A DNA stretch of 64,000 nt from Anaerolineaceae bacterium (GCA_020634165.1 JACKCF010000002.1:248001-312000), one strand, 5' to 3'. Numbered from the stretch's first letter, positions 24,445 through 34,109 are shown. Made by a program: numbers and translations. The notes: generated by a model from the letters alone, not told the origin.

Positions 24445-27042
24445 CTAGTCGGCTTCCACACCCAGGAACAAACCCGTCAGCCCTTCGACGTTCACGATGT
24501 ACAGGCCATGAATCGGCTCAATGACGGTGCCGTCGAGCAGGTCCACCAGCCGATCACCGCCGACCTGTTCCTGCGAAATGACCACGCGCTTACTGGATTC
24601 GCCTGTATTCAGCACATAGACCAGCGCGTCATCATCGGCCCATTTGTAGTCGGCGAAGATGGTATTGCTTGCCACCAGATTGGTCGCATCGCCGTTCCAC
24701 AGCGCCGGATGTTCCGACCGTAAGTGCATGAGGTCCGCCAGATAATCGTGCAGATCGGCTTCTGCGGGCGTGAAGTCAGTAATCTGGCCATCGCTGCGAG
24801 CGACGTGGTCATCACACAGGCCGCGTGACACACACACGTTCACGCGCTGGGCGAAACCCTCGACTTCGTCGCCAATTTCCTCGCCATAGTAGACCGTAAT
24901 CGGTCCGGTATAAGCAGCGAGGAAGCTGAACGCGGCTTTGTGTCGCAGCCAGTAGGCGTCGTCATCGGGGTTGGCGATACCTGACCGCTGGAGCAGGTCG
25001 CCGAAACGCACCAGATCATGATTGCCAATCATCAGGTTGGGCGCGGCCTGCGGCGGATACAGCAAGTTGTTGAGCAGGGCTGTATCCAATGTCGAGGCAG
25101 GTTGGCCGGAAAGGCCGCTTTCGTCGCCTGCCAGCACGCGCACCAGCGCATAGCGCATCGGGAAGTCGAAGGCGGAGGGCAGCGCAGGCATCTCGTAAGT
25201 GCCATAACCCTGCTGGTTAATCTCCTGGCGGCTGTCGCGCCAGATTTCCGCGACCATATAGCCGAGCGTTCCCCATTCCTCGCCTGCCGCTGCACGGGCC
25301 GAAGATGCTTCTTCGACTGCCGCCCGAATTTCGACCCAGGCATCCAGCGGCACCTGATAGGCCTGGTCCAGTCGCCAGCCGTCGATGCCCAATTCATCAA
25401 TCCAGTAAGTCGCAACCTCTTTGTAGAAATCCAGACTGCCCGGATACGACACCGGATTGGAGCGTCCGGTCGGCAGCAGGCCATCCGGCGAAGGTGTCGG
25501 ATCGCCTTTATGGTGGCCGAACACGCCATCGAAAAAGACGTACAGGCCCAGTTCATGGGCCGTATCGACCAGTTCGCGGGCGTCATCCATCGTGCCAAAA
25601 TTGGGGTCGATGTCGAAGTAATCGCGCGTGAAGTAGCCGGTCGCATCCAGGCGATCATCACTGCCTGTGCCGGCCTCGGAATCGAAAATGGGCGTCAGCC
25701 AGATGGCATTCATGCCCAGTTCCTGAATGTAGGGCAGCGCGTTGATGATGCCGCGAATATCACCCGCGTGGTGGCTGTTGCCGTAGCCGACGCCATAACC
25801 CACATCGGGGTCGCCATCGAGGAACGATTCGACCATGATCTGGTAGATGCGCAGGTTGTTGAAATCATCATTTGGCCCTGGCGCACGGCGGCGATTGCTG
25901 CCAATCTCACCATCGATGGTCAGCATGGGCCGACGACCGCCAGTATCGAGCGTGAATGTCAGCGTTTCTACATCATTGAGTACCAGCAGCGTATCGCGCG
26001 AGGCATCACCTGTGACCAGATCGCTGGTCGGTGTAATCAATTCGCTGGCATTCAGGCCATAGGTTGTGTCGGAAATCCAGTTAGCATCAGCGATTTTGAA
26101 ATAGTACAGGCCAGGATCGAGCGTGACGGTCAGCGTGGCGATGTCACCATCGCGAGTGAATTTGTAGGCATCATCGACGCCCCATTCGTTCATGGTGCCG
26201 CGCAGATACAGGTCGCGCGTGGCGGCATCATCGCTGGCTTCGACGACCGTGCGCTGTAAGGTCAGCGTCGGATGCTCGACGTCGCTGGCATCCAGCAGAA
26301 ATTCATACGCGCCAATCGAATCAATTTGCAGGTTGATATTGGGACCAACTGGTGCCATCTGGATGCTCTCACCAGCCGATAAAACCTGCCCCTCTGCCGA
26401 AGCGCCCAGGTCCACCATCGACCAGCTAGAGGCGGCGATTTTGAACTGATAGTTACCTGCGGCCAGTTCCAACACCAGCGAATATGTGTTATCGGCCACC
26501 AGGGACATCTCATAGCCAGCGATATTGTCCCAGTTGTTGAGCGTGCCGCGTACATAAATATCGGGAATATACGCCGCCTGGAAGCCATCTTCGCTCACAG
26601 GTGGTTCCGGGGTGGCTTCGGGAATTTCGACGTCCACCGAGCCATTGATGCTGTCGGTGACGATGCCCGTGTTGTGGTCATAACTAAACGTAACCGTGCT
26701 GTCCTCAGCGACTGCCAGCGGAATATTGGGACCGTCAGGGACAGCACCTGCGCCATAGTTTTGTGCCCAGCCACCATTGAGCGCGACCTTGTATTCGTAG
26801 TCCCCTGCGGGGATGTCGAAAGCACCCACCCACAGATCGGTCGTCGCGTCGTAGATCAGCGCGGTATCTTCACAGGCAGGCTGCCAATCGCCGCTGCAAC
26901 CCAGTTCACTCTGGAACGTCCCTGGCAGCACCACCAAATCCGGCCCCGGGAAGCCATCGGGATTCTGCGCCAGGATGGGAAGGGTGATCAGTAGGATCAG
27001 CAGTAACCATAAGATAGAGTGGAATCTTTGCTTGGTGAGCAT
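24445..27042 (-). CDS. secreted multidomain alpha-amylase/pullulanase-type GH13
   Basis: An 865-residue exported enzyme. The Sec signal (FHSILWLLLILLITLPILAQ) is followed by three starch-enzyme accessory domains of the pullulanase X25/CBM type, at about 30-140, 160-265 and 280-385. Each has the pattern YVRGTLNNW or LYLRGTMNEW with DYEYKVALNGGW or YYFKIADANW. The GH13 barrel then runs from about 395 to 790. Catalytic residues are D559 in GWRLDQ, E599 in MVAEIW and D676 in GNHDLV; the all-beta C-terminal domain follows. It degrades starch or pullulan outside the cell and should feed maltodextrins to the MalEFG importer upstream on the same strand. Confidence 0.93.
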   Translation of the reverse strand: MLTKQRFHSILWLLLILLITLPILAQNPDGFPGPDLVVLPGTFQSELGCSGDWQPACEDTALIYDATTDLWVGAFDIPAGDYEYKVALNGGWAQNYGAGAVPDGPNIPLAVAEDSTVTFSYDHNTGIVTDSINGSVDVEIPEATPEPPVSEDGFQAAYIPDIYVRGTLNNWDNIAGYEMSLVADNTYSLVLELAAGNYQFKIAASSWSMVDLGASAEGQVLSAGESIQMAPVGPNINLQIDSIGAYEFLLDASDVEHPTLTLQRTVVEASDDAATRDLYLRGTMNEWGVDDAYKFTRDGDIATLTVTLDPGLYYFKIADANWISDTTYGLNASELITPTSDLVTGDASRDTLLVLNDVETLTFTLDTGGRRPMLTIDGEIGSNRRRAPGPNDDFNNLRIYQIMVESFLDGDPDVGYGVGYGNSHHAGDIRGIINALPYIQELGMNAIWLTPIFDSEAGTGSDDRLDATGYFTRDYFDIDPNFGTMDDARELVDTAHELGLYVFFDGVFGHHKGDPTPSPDGLLPTGRSNPVSYPGSLDFYKEVATYWIDELGIDGWRLDQAYQVPLDAWVEIRAAVEEASSARAAAGEEWGTLGYMVAEIWRDSRQEINQQGYGTYEMPALPSAFDFPMRYALVRVLAGDESGLSGQPASTLDTALLNNLLYPPQAAPNLMIGNHDLVRFGDLLQRSGIANPDDDAYWLRHKAAFSFLAAYTGPITVYYGEEIGDEVEGFAQRVNVCVSRGLCDDHVARSDGQITDFTPAEADLHDYLADLMHLRSEHPALWNGDATNLVASNTIFADYKWADDDALVYVLNTGESSKRVVISQEQVGGDRLVDLLDGTVIEPIHGLYIVNVEGLTGLFLGVEAD

Positions 27043-27063
27043 TGGAAAATTCTCCTCAGTAAT

Positions 27064-27167
27064 GCGACCCCCGAATCCCCTCTCCGAAAGAGAAGGACTT
27101 CATCAAATTCCAGATAAGCCCTGAAGGCATCCTTCCTCTTTCGGGAGGAAGGACTGAGGATGGGGTC
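27064..27167. repeat. intergenic repeats B (copy 2) and A (copy 2, inverted)
   Basis: Repeat B (AATCCCCTCTCCG at 27074-27086, then AAGGACTT) is followed by repeat A in inverse orientation (27123-27167), whose hairpin is CCTTCCTC paired with GAGGAAGG. Both families also occur at 21252-21536. They fill the gap between the two GH13 genes, and the A hairpin could act as a transcript-processing or attenuation site. Confidence 0.7.
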
Positions 27168-27173
27168 TTTGTT

Positions 27174-28640
27174 TTACGATTGGGTGACGAGTACGACTGC
27201 CGCGCGTGCCGGAACCGTGACAGCCAGTGAGCCATTTTCAGCAGTTTGATAGGTGTCACCGCTATCAGGCCAGACACTGCGCCATATCTGACCAGCCGAA
27301 TCCGCCAGATCGAGCGAGAGCGATTGCTCTTCGTCGCTTACGTTGTAAATCACCAGCGCCTGCTGATCGTCCAGCTTACGCAGGAAAGCAAACACTTTGC
27401 CTTCCGCATACAGTGGATGATAGCTGCCTGTGCGCAGCGCAGCATACTGATGCCGCAGTCCGGTCGCGGCTTTGATATGAGCCGTCAGACCTGTTTCGTC
27501 ATGGCCAATGCGCTCCCAGGGGAAGCCTTCGCGGTTCGATGGGTCAGGCCCCCCATCCAGGCCGACCTCGGTGCCGTAGTAGATGCAGGGCGCACCGGGC
27601 ATAGTCATCTGGTGCAGGATAGCCAGTTTATGGGCGTCGGGGTCATTTTGCAGGATGTAGGCTGCGCGAGCCGTGTCGTGGCTGTCGAGCAAATTCATTT
27701 GCACATGGTTGATCGCCCAGTCGTAGCGACCGTGCATCGTGTTGAGCACATCTGCAAATGCCGGGCCGTCCAATGGGTTAAGTCTGTATTCCCAACGCTC
27801 GAAGTCGGGCCGCAGTTTATCCCAGCCAAAATAGCAAAGGCTGGACCAGGCGAAGGTATAGTTCATGACCGCATCGAACTGATCGCCCTGCAGCCAGCGC
27901 TGGGCATCGCCCCAGATTTCGCCGACGATGTAGGCTTCCGGGTTGGCACCTTTTACAATACGCCGGAACTCCTGCCAGAAGGCATCGTCATCAATCTCAT
28001 TCGGGACATCCAGCCGCCAGCCATCAATGCCAAAATCAATCCAGTATTTGGCCACGTCGAAGATGAACTGGCGCACACCAGGATTGTCAGTGTTGAATTT
28101 GGGCAGCATCGGCAGGCCAGCCCAGGCTTCAAAGTTATAGGGCCGCTGGACGGGGTCGTCGCTGTAGGGGTTCAGCGGCCAGTCCTTGATGATGAACCAG
28201 TCGAGATAAGGCGAATTGCCACCATTTTCCAAAATATGGTGGAACTGCCAGAAGCCGCGACTGGCATGGTTGAACACGCCATCGAGCACGATGTACATAT
28301 CGCGCTTGTGGGCCTCGTCGATCAATTCACGCAGGGCCGCGTTGCCCCCCAGCAGCGGATCGACCTGATAATAGTCAAAGGTATGGTAGCGGTGGTTGGA
28401 CGCCGACGAAAACACAGGGCACAGATAAATGGCATTGCAGCCCAGGTCTTTGATGTGGTCCAACTTATCAGTGACACCGTAAAGATCACCGCCCTGATAG
28501 CCCTGCTCTTTAGGATCGCTGCCCCATGCTTTGAGATCGACACCAGGGCCATGTTCCATACGTGGGCTGCGCGCAAAACGATCCGGGAAAATCTGATAGA
28601 AAACGGCGTTTTTAACCCATTCCGGGGTATTGATGCTCAA
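27174..28640 (-). CDS. cytoplasmic GH13 alpha-glycosidase (neopullulanase/cyclomaltodextrinase type)
   Basis: A 488-residue enzyme without a signal peptide. The barrel contains VFYQIFPDRF near residue 13, VLDGVFNHAS near 118 and the catalytic triad D211 (GWRLDV), E241 (VGEIWG) and D322 (DSHDTA). The start WVKNAVFYQIFPDRF and the AYIVGEIWG region match cyclomaltodextrinase / neopullulanase / maltogenic amylase relatives, though the N-terminal dimerisation domain of those enzymes is missing. It would cleave imported maltodextrins or cyclodextrins in the cytoplasm. It follows the permease gene malG with an 80-bp gap containing a hairpin. Confidence 0.93.
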   Translation of the reverse strand: MSINTPEWVKNAVFYQIFPDRFARSPRMEHGPGVDLKAWGSDPKEQGYQGGDLYGVTDKLDHIKDLGCNAIYLCPVFSSASNHRYHTFDYYQVDPLLGGNAALRELIDEAHKRDMYIVLDGVFNHASRGFWQFHHILENGGNSPYLDWFIIKDWPLNPYSDDPVQRPYNFEAWAGLPMLPKFNTDNPGVRQFIFDVAKYWIDFGIDGWRLDVPNEIDDDAFWQEFRRIVKGANPEAYIVGEIWGDAQRWLQGDQFDAVMNYTFAWSSLCYFGWDKLRPDFERWEYRLNPLDGPAFADVLNTMHGRYDWAINHVQMNLLDSHDTARAAYILQNDPDAHKLAILHQMTMPGAPCIYYGTEVGLDGGPDPSNREGFPWERIGHDETGLTAHIKAATGLRHQYAALRTGSYHPLYAEGKVFAFLRKLDDQQALVIYNVSDEEQSLSLDLADSAGQIWRSVWPDSGDTYQTAENGSLAVTVPARAAVVLVTQS

Positions 28641-28674
28641 GGAAATACTCCTGTTGTCACGAGGTGAATCAATA

Positions 28675-28696
28675 AGGGCGCGACTGTGCGCGCCCT
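28675..28696 (-). promoter_or_regulatory. GC-rich hairpin between malG and GH13 gene
   Basis: AGGGCGCG (28675-28682) pairs perfectly with CGCGCCCT (28689-28696) around a 6-nt loop. No strong U-tract follows on the minus strand, so a stabilising or partial-attenuation role is likelier than full termination. Confidence 0.45.
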
Positions 28697-28718
28697 GTAA
28701 TGTACTATTTTGGGTCGA

Positions 28719-29630
28719 TTAACCCTTTACAGAACCCGCCGTCAGGCCACCGACGATCCAGTCCTGTAGTGTGAAGTAGACGATCAACTGCGGGATGGCA
28801 CCGAGTACCGCACCCGCCGCAAATGGTCCCCAGTTCTGGGCGTAGTTATTGCCGATGAACGTCTGTAAGCCGAGCATCAGCGGATAGAGCTTTTCGTCAG
28901 TCAGCATGAGGTTCGGCAGGAACCAGTCGCCAAATATACCGAAGAACGAAAGCACCATCACCACCGCGATCATGGGCCGTACCAGCGGCAGAATGATCTT
29001 GAAGAAAACGACTGTCTGGGAAGCGCCATCAACATAGGCCGATTCATCCAGGTCACGCGGGATGGAGTCGAAGAAACCCTTCATCAGCCATACGTTAAAG
29101 CCGAGAGCACCGCCGGCATAGATCAGGATGAGGCCGCCATGACTATTCAGGCCAAATTCCGGGAAGTACTGGCCGATAGTCAAGAGCAGCGCGTATAAGG
29201 CGACCATCGCCAGCAAGTTGGGAAAGACCTGAATCAGGAGGATGCCCCCCAACATCGTGCCACGTCCCCAGAAGCGATAGCGGGAGAACGCATAGGCCGA
29301 CAGTGTCGTAATGGCGCCACCCGTTAACGAACCAATCGTCGCCAGCTTGATCGAGTTCCACAGCCAGGTGAAGAACGGCTCGTCTTCCAAAATCTCGCGG
29401 AAGTTCTCCAGGGTCGGATTGGCCGGAATCAACTGCTGGCCACGCAGGCTGCTAGTCGGGTTGAACGCTGCCGATATGGTCCACAATACAGGGAACACGG
29501 CATAGGTCAGAACAATCACACCGACGATAGTCTTAACAGCGATATTGAGCGCTTTACGGGTGCGCGGGTCTTCAAGAAAACTCTCTTGGCCACGTTTCGG
29601 TTTTTCTGCGACTGCGATTTGGCTAGACAT
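28719..29630 (-). CDS. malG: maltodextrin ABC transporter permease MalG
   Basis: A 303-residue CUT1 permease with six helices. The cytoplasmic EAA loop is ESAYVDGASQTVVFFKIILPL and the C terminus ends QDWIVGGLTAGSVKG, the MalG-type end that contacts the ATPase. The first 30 residues (KRGQESFLEDPRTRKALN) form a longer-than-usual cytoplasmic tail. It overlaps malF by 8 bp. The neighbouring MalE-like binding protein and two GH13 enzymes support maltodextrin as the substrate. Confidence 0.92.
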   Translation of the reverse strand: MSSQIAVAEKPKRGQESFLEDPRTRKALNIAVKTIVGVIVLTYAVFPVLWTISAAFNPTSSLRGQQLIPANPTLENFREILEDEPFFTWLWNSIKLATIGSLTGGAITTLSAYAFSRYRFWGRGTMLGGILLIQVFPNLLAMVALYALLLTIGQYFPEFGLNSHGGLILIYAGGALGFNVWLMKGFFDSIPRDLDESAYVDGASQTVVFFKIILPLVRPMIAVVMVLSFFGIFGDWFLPNLMLTDEKLYPLMLGLQTFIGNNYAQNWGPFAAGAVLGAIPQLIVYFTLQDWIVGGLTAGSVKG

Positions 29631-31242
29631 TTTCGCCTGTCTCCTCCCAGATGTTCATGAAACGCAGGTTGTAGGCTGTAATCGCCGCCAGGAGCAGGAA
29701 GATGATGATCGTAATTGCTGCTGCGTAGCCAAACTCCTGTTGACCGCCGCCACCACCAAAAGACAACTTGTAGACGTAGCTGATGAGCAGGTCGGTATGT
29801 CCGGCGGGCGTACTGACCCCGACCATTGGTGGGCCGCCCTTATTGAACAGATAAATCACCTGGAAGCTGTTGAAGTTGGTTGCGAACGAGCCGATCAGCA
29901 AGGGGCCAACGGTCATCAACAGCAGCGGCAAGGTCATACTGCGGAAGCGCTGCCACACATTGGCACCGTCGATCATGGCAGCTTCGTACAGGTCGCTGGG
30001 AATCGACTTGAGCGCGCCACTGCAAATCAGCATGAAATAGGGGAAAGCAAACCAGGTATTGGTAATCAATAGGGCGACGCGGGCCCAGGTCGCGTCATTA
30101 TAAATGGGCGGCCACCCCACACCAGGAGTTGCCCCGAAGAATTGGGCGATATCCGAAATGATGTTTGAATAGGCCCCATCCAATGGGTTCCATAAGCCAT
30201 TCCAGATGAGGATGGTGATAACGTTAGGTATGGTCCAGGGCAGAATAAACCCGAGCTTGAGCATCTTGTTCAGCCAGGTATTTTCGCCAAAAGTCAGCGC
30301 GACAATCAGGCCAAGAACAAAGGCAAACAACACACTCAAAATAGCGAACGTAAAGTTCCAGATGAGGATGCTCACCAGCGGTCCACGCAGCGCCGGACTG
30401 GTCAGGAATCGCTCGAAGTTGCCAAAGCCAATCACCACCTGATAACCCACCGGAATGCGATCTTCAGGATTATCTGGATTGATGAAGAAACCCACACTAT
30501 CGTCGGCGACATAGGTTACGCCCAATTGATTGTCAATCAGGGCATCTTGTTCGTCATCGTAGGTATAACGCTGCGCCAATTCAGCGGCGACGCCAAAACG
30601 GGCACGCGAGAGCTGGACGGCGTGTTCGCCCTCGCCAAAGGTCGCATCATCAGAAACCTGCTGGAGGGTGCGCGCGGTATCCGCACGGTTGAGCGCGACG
30701 TAATCGCCAATCTCTGTAGGAACGCCGTTGTCATCATATTCAATAGCATCGCTCTGGAACGAGAGATTCTGGCCTTCGCTGACGAATGAGGGATCGCCTT
30801 CACCCTCAGGGACCAGCCACAGCGCAATATTACCAGCAGGGTCCTGGAACATGGTGTAAGTGTAAGAAAGACTGCCCTCAGCCGCATAGCGCCGCTGCTC
30901 AAATTGGCGGATCACCTGCGGTTTGGTGAGGCCATTGGTTGTGCCATAGTTGGTAAAGGCAAAGGCAATCGTGGAGACCAGTGGGAATAAAACAAATACA
31001 AGAAATAGGGCTAAACCGGGCGAAAGCCATCGCAGTGGTTCCGCATCTGGCCGCAGAAAAATAATCACCAGGAAAACCGTGATCACCACGATCATGATAC
31101 CCAGTTGCCAGTAGCCATCATTGAATAGCTGGATGGCTGAAACTGACCCGATTGCGGCAACAAGTGCAAGAATTAAGTAACGTACCCCGATACTAAAAAC
31201 AGAAAGGCTCTTCTGGCCAGATTCACTGGTATTCGTAACCAT
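29623..31242 (-). CDS. malF: maltodextrin ABC transporter permease MalF with large periplasmic domain
   Basis: A 539-residue permease. Two N-terminal helices pairs (about 21-65 and 75-95) are followed by a large extracytoplasmic domain of about 180 residues (roughly 105-285), comparable to the P2 domain of enterobacterial MalF that contacts MalE. The remaining helices carry the EAA loop EAAMIDGANVWQRFRSMTLPL. The P2-like domain distinguishes it from the short CUT1 permease at 19285. It is followed by malG with an 8-bp overlap. No malK is present here. Confidence 0.92.
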   Translation of the reverse strand: MVTNTSESGQKSLSVFSIGVRYLILALVAAIGSVSAIQLFNDGYWQLGIMIVVITVFLVIIFLRPDAEPLRWLSPGLALFLVFVLFPLVSTIAFAFTNYGTTNGLTKPQVIRQFEQRRYAAEGSLSYTYTMFQDPAGNIALWLVPEGEGDPSFVSEGQNLSFQSDAIEYDDNGVPTEIGDYVALNRADTARTLQQVSDDATFGEGEHAVQLSRARFGVAAELAQRYTYDDEQDALIDNQLGVTYVADDSVGFFINPDNPEDRIPVGYQVVIGFGNFERFLTSPALRGPLVSILIWNFTFAILSVLFAFVLGLIVALTFGENTWLNKMLKLGFILPWTIPNVITILIWNGLWNPLDGAYSNIISDIAQFFGATPGVGWPPIYNDATWARVALLITNTWFAFPYFMLICSGALKSIPSDLYEAAMIDGANVWQRFRSMTLPLLLMTVGPLLIGSFATNFNSFQVIYLFNKGGPPMVGVSTPAGHTDLLISYVYKLSFGGGGGQQEFGYAAAITIIIFLLLAAITAYNLRFMNIWEETGENV

Positions 31243-31278
31243 AGCGATACTCCGAGAACGAAGAGAGGATGGTAAATG

Positions 31279-31298
31279 GGCCAGACAGATGCCTGGCC
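31279..31298 (-). promoter_or_regulatory. hairpin between malE and malF
   Basis: GGCCAG (31279-31284) and CTGGCC (31293-31298) form a 6-bp stem that lies between the malE stop and the malF start. The position matches the stabilising palindromes after malE in enteric bacteria, which raise binding-protein levels over the permeases. The function here is inference. Confidence 0.45.
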
Positions 31299-31322
31299 TA
31301 TTGTATTACTTGTGGTGCTTGT

Positions 31323-32561
31323 CTAGTTGCTTTGCGATTCTGCAATCAGCGTTTCGATCTGCTCAGCAGCATTCTCGAATGACGCATCGGGGTCTTCACC
31401 CTGATCCTGAACCAGGTTGATAGCATTGGTCCAGGCATCCCAGACCTGCGACATTGCCGGGATGGCCGGCATTGCCAGACCTTCGACACCGGCATGGGTG
31501 ATCGCAGCCAGATCGGGATCATCAATGGCTTCGATGGTCGCCAGCCAGGCCGGACCACGTTTGTTGGCTTCGTAGAGGGCCATCATGCCTTCGTCGGTCG
31601 CAACATATTCATTGAGGAAGATACCAGCCAGCATCTGCTGTTCGCTGAAGGAATTGACAACAAAGCCCCAGACACCCAGGAAGGGCTTGCCGCTGTCTGT
31701 CTCGGCAGGCAGATCACTGATTTCGTAGTTGACACCCGATTCACGGATGCGATCCAGCGCCCACGGGCCGGTGATAATCATTGCAGCCTGGCCATCTTCA
31801 AACATGGCGTGCAGGAGGTCCCAGTCAACACCAGGAGGCTGCAAACCTTGTTCAACGTAGTTCGCCCAGAATTCAGCAGCAGCCAGTGAACCTTCGCTGG
31901 CGATGCCGACATCGGTCGGGTCGTAACCTTCTTCGGTCTGGCCGAAGACGTACCCGCCGAATGCGGTCTGGATCGGGAAGAAGTGATAGGGATCACCACT
32001 CTGGCGAACGAAACCGTAGGCGTTATCTTCAAAATTGTCGCCGTTGTCAGCACTGAGTTCTTCCGAGATAGCGACGACATCGTCCCAGGTTGCCGGAGCT
32101 TCAGGAACCAGATCGACATTGCGGAAGAAAGCAATATTTTCAATGCTGAACGGAATGCCGTAGACATCGCCATTGTACAGGAAAGCGTTGACGGCTGATT
32201 CAGCGAAGCCATCGGGGTTGGCAACTTCAATCGGAGCAACCAGACCACCGGACACCAAATTGCCCAGTTTGTCATGCGCGGTGAAGAACACATCAGGGCC
32301 TTGGCCTGCGGGGGCCGCAACCGGGATTACATTGTCGACATCACCCAGGGTGGATTCCTGAACAGCGACAGTTACGCCGAAGTCGGCAGCAAACTGGTCG
32401 CCAAGGGCTTGCATGGCATCGACGTAATTGCTGTCTACCCAGACCACGAAGTCAGCGTCAGCACGTTCCAGCGGCGCTTCTTCCTCGGTATCCTGGGCAA
32501 CGACGGGCAAAACGCTCATCGACAGCAGCAGGATTGCCATAATAAGCAATGCTTTTTTCAT
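31323..32561 (-). CDS. malE: maltose/maltodextrin-binding protein MalE
   Basis: A 412-residue secreted protein from the ATG at 32561 (MKKALLIMAILLL), preceded by GAGGAGC on the minus strand; an in-frame start at 32627 would add a spurious leader. The signal peptide ends near VVAQ. The motif QGPDVFFTAHDKLGNLVSGGL (about 88-108) corresponds to the conserved GDGPDIIFWAHD region of MalE proteins, and the AMIITGPWALDRIRESG segment to the MTINGPWAW region. No lipobox is seen. It is first in the minus-strand maltodextrin operon malE-malF-malG-GH13-GH13. Confidence 0.93.
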   Translation of the reverse strand: MKKALLIMAILLLSMSVLPVVAQDTEEEAPLERADADFVVWVDSNYVDAMQALGDQFAADFGVTVAVQESTLGDVDNVIPVAAPAGQGPDVFFTAHDKLGNLVSGGLVAPIEVANPDGFAESAVNAFLYNGDVYGIPFSIENIAFFRNVDLVPEAPATWDDVVAISEELSADNGDNFEDNAYGFVRQSGDPYHFFPIQTAFGGYVFGQTEEGYDPTDVGIASEGSLAAAEFWANYVEQGLQPPGVDWDLLHAMFEDGQAAMIITGPWALDRIRESGVNYEISDLPAETDSGKPFLGVWGFVVNSFSEQQMLAGIFLNEYVATDEGMMALYEANKRGPAWLATIEAIDDPDLAAITHAGVEGLAMPAIPAMSQVWDAWTNAINLVQDQGEDPDASFENAAEQIETLIAESQSN

Positions 32562-32646
32562 TGTAAGCTCCTCACAAGCTTGAAAATAGTACGTAGATTT
32601 TTCTGTACCCAATGTGTGATACTGCACAATTAGGACACCATAAGTT

Positions 32647-32656
32647 TATCATGATA
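32647..32656. promoter_or_regulatory. TATCATGATA palindrome upstream of malE
   Basis: A perfect 10-bp palindrome lies 86 bp upstream of the malE start in the malE/GT1 divergent region. It is a possible operator for an unlinked LacI- or TetR-type regulator; no regulator gene is adjacent. Confidence 0.3.
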
Positions 32657-32806
32657 GACATTAGATATGTACTACCGAGATGCTTCTTTTTACATTCCAA
32701 CGAATATGTTGCTAATAATGAAATTTTATGGTAGCGACCGCACCCCAACGCAACCGTTTGCGGTCGATCATTCGCGGGTCATTATCGCCAAGAAAGGCAT
32801 TCGTTT

Positions 32807-34075
32807 ATGAAAATATTTCTGGTCGCATTTGGCTCTCATGGGGATGTCCAACCGATTCTTTCCCTGGGGCAAGGGCTGCGTGATGCTGGCTATCATGTCA
32901 CGCTGGCAGCGGGTATGGATTTCCAGAAGCATGTGGAGCGTGCCGGGTTGATCTTTACGCCGATCGATGTTGACATCGAAGGCATGATGAATACCGATAT
33001 TGGCAAGGAATGGCTGGATGGCAGCAGTCATAATCCACGCACTGAGTTAGCCAATATGAAGCGCATGGCCGAAGAAAGCGCGGAAGGCATCAATCGCAGT
33101 ATGCTGCGCGCCGTCACCGAGGTCGATGCCGATGTTCTCATCAGTGGCCTGATGACCTTGCCCACTATCCAGGCGATTGGGCGTACCCAGAATAAGCGGG
33201 TAATTGCCAGTTGGCTGACGCCCTTCCCGCTGACGCGCAGCGGCATGGCGGGTATGCAGGCACCATTACCCGGTCGCTATAGCATCATCAATCGCTGGGC
33301 AGGCTATTTTATCCTGTCGGTTTTCTATTCCGTCTTTGACAAAATTACCAACCAGATGCACCAGCAGCTAGGGCTGCCACACTTTACGCGCAGCGATTTC
33401 ATCAGCCTCATTAACCAGACGCCCAGCGTCTCTGGCTTTAGTGAGCAGGTCGTGCCGCGTCCGGCAGATTGGGGACCACAGCATCACATCACAGGATACT
33501 GGCATGCTCCGGCACCCTCTGATTGGGAACCCTCGCCCGCGCTGAAAGCCTTTCTGGAAGCAGGAGACGCGCCGATCTACATCGGGTTCGGCAGTATGGC
33601 CAACAAAAATCCGCAGGCAACCGTCGCCATCATGATCGAAGCGCTGCAAAAAGCCAACAAGCGCGGCATCATCCTCAGTGGATGGGGCGGCCTCAAGGCG
33701 GATGATCTGCCAGAGTCGATTTTTTCGCTGGACTACGCGCCGCATAGCTGGCTGTTCCCACGGATGGCTGGCGTCATCCATCACGGCGGCGCTGGAACAA
33801 CCTCAGCCGCATTGCGGGCGGGTGTGCCGTCGATGATTGTGGCCCATATGGGCGATCAACCCTACTGGGGGCGGCGCATCAAGGAATTGGGCGTGGGGGC
33901 TGCCCCCATTCGGCGGCACAAACTGACGGTCGATACCCTGGCAAAAGGCATCATCGAAATGACCAGCGATCCACAAATGCGCCAGCGAGCAGCCGATCTG
34001 GGCGCTCGTTTGCAAGCGGAAGATGGCGTGGCAAAAGCAGTCGCGACCATCGGCCAGATGCTGGATCGTAAGTAA
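32807..34075 (+). CDS. GT1 family glycosyltransferase (sterol/lipid glucosyltransferase-like)
   Basis: A 422-residue GT-B enzyme. The N terminus FLVAFGSHGDVQPILSLGQGL matches the GT28/sterol 3-beta-glucosyltransferase start. The C-terminal UDPGT-like signature is HHGGAGTTSAALRAGVPSM (near 325-343), followed by GDQPYWGRRIKELGVG. Such enzymes transfer glucose from UDP-glucose to sterols, hopanoids, macrolides or flavonoids. A ribosome site (AAGAAAGG) precedes the ATG, and a terminator follows the stop. It appears to be a single-gene unit, so the acceptor cannot be guessed from neighbours. Confidence 0.9.
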   Translation: MKIFLVAFGSHGDVQPILSLGQGLRDAGYHVTLAAGMDFQKHVERAGLIFTPIDVDIEGMMNTDIGKEWLDGSSHNPRTELANMKRMAEESAEGINRSMLRAVTEVDADVLISGLMTLPTIQAIGRTQNKRVIASWLTPFPLTRSGMAGMQAPLPGRYSIINRWAGYFILSVFYSVFDKITNQMHQQLGLPHFTRSDFISLINQTPSVSGFSEQVVPRPADWGPQHHITGYWHAPAPSDWEPSPALKAFLEAGDAPIYIGFGSMANKNPQATVAIMIEALQKANKRGIILSGWGGLKADDLPESIFSLDYAPHSWLFPRMAGVIHHGGAGTTSAALRAGVPSMIVAHMGDQPYWGRRIKELGVGAAPIRRHKLTVDTLAKGIIEMTSDPQMRQRAADLGARLQAEDGVAKAVATIGQMLDRK

Positions 34076-34076
34076 G

Positions 34077-34109
34077 CAAAAGGGGACAGGCGTCCCTTTT
34101 GTAATTTTT
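34077..34109 (+). terminator. rho-independent terminator after GT1 gene
   Basis: CAAAAGGGGAC pairs with GTCCCTTTTG (one bulged G) and is followed by TAATTTTT. Confidence 0.8.

Noticed and set aside
24391..28667. Long open frames (100-470 codons) on the plus strand opposite the two GH13 genes
   Set aside because: They have atypical composition and no family motifs, while the opposite strand carries complete catalytic triads and ribosome sites.
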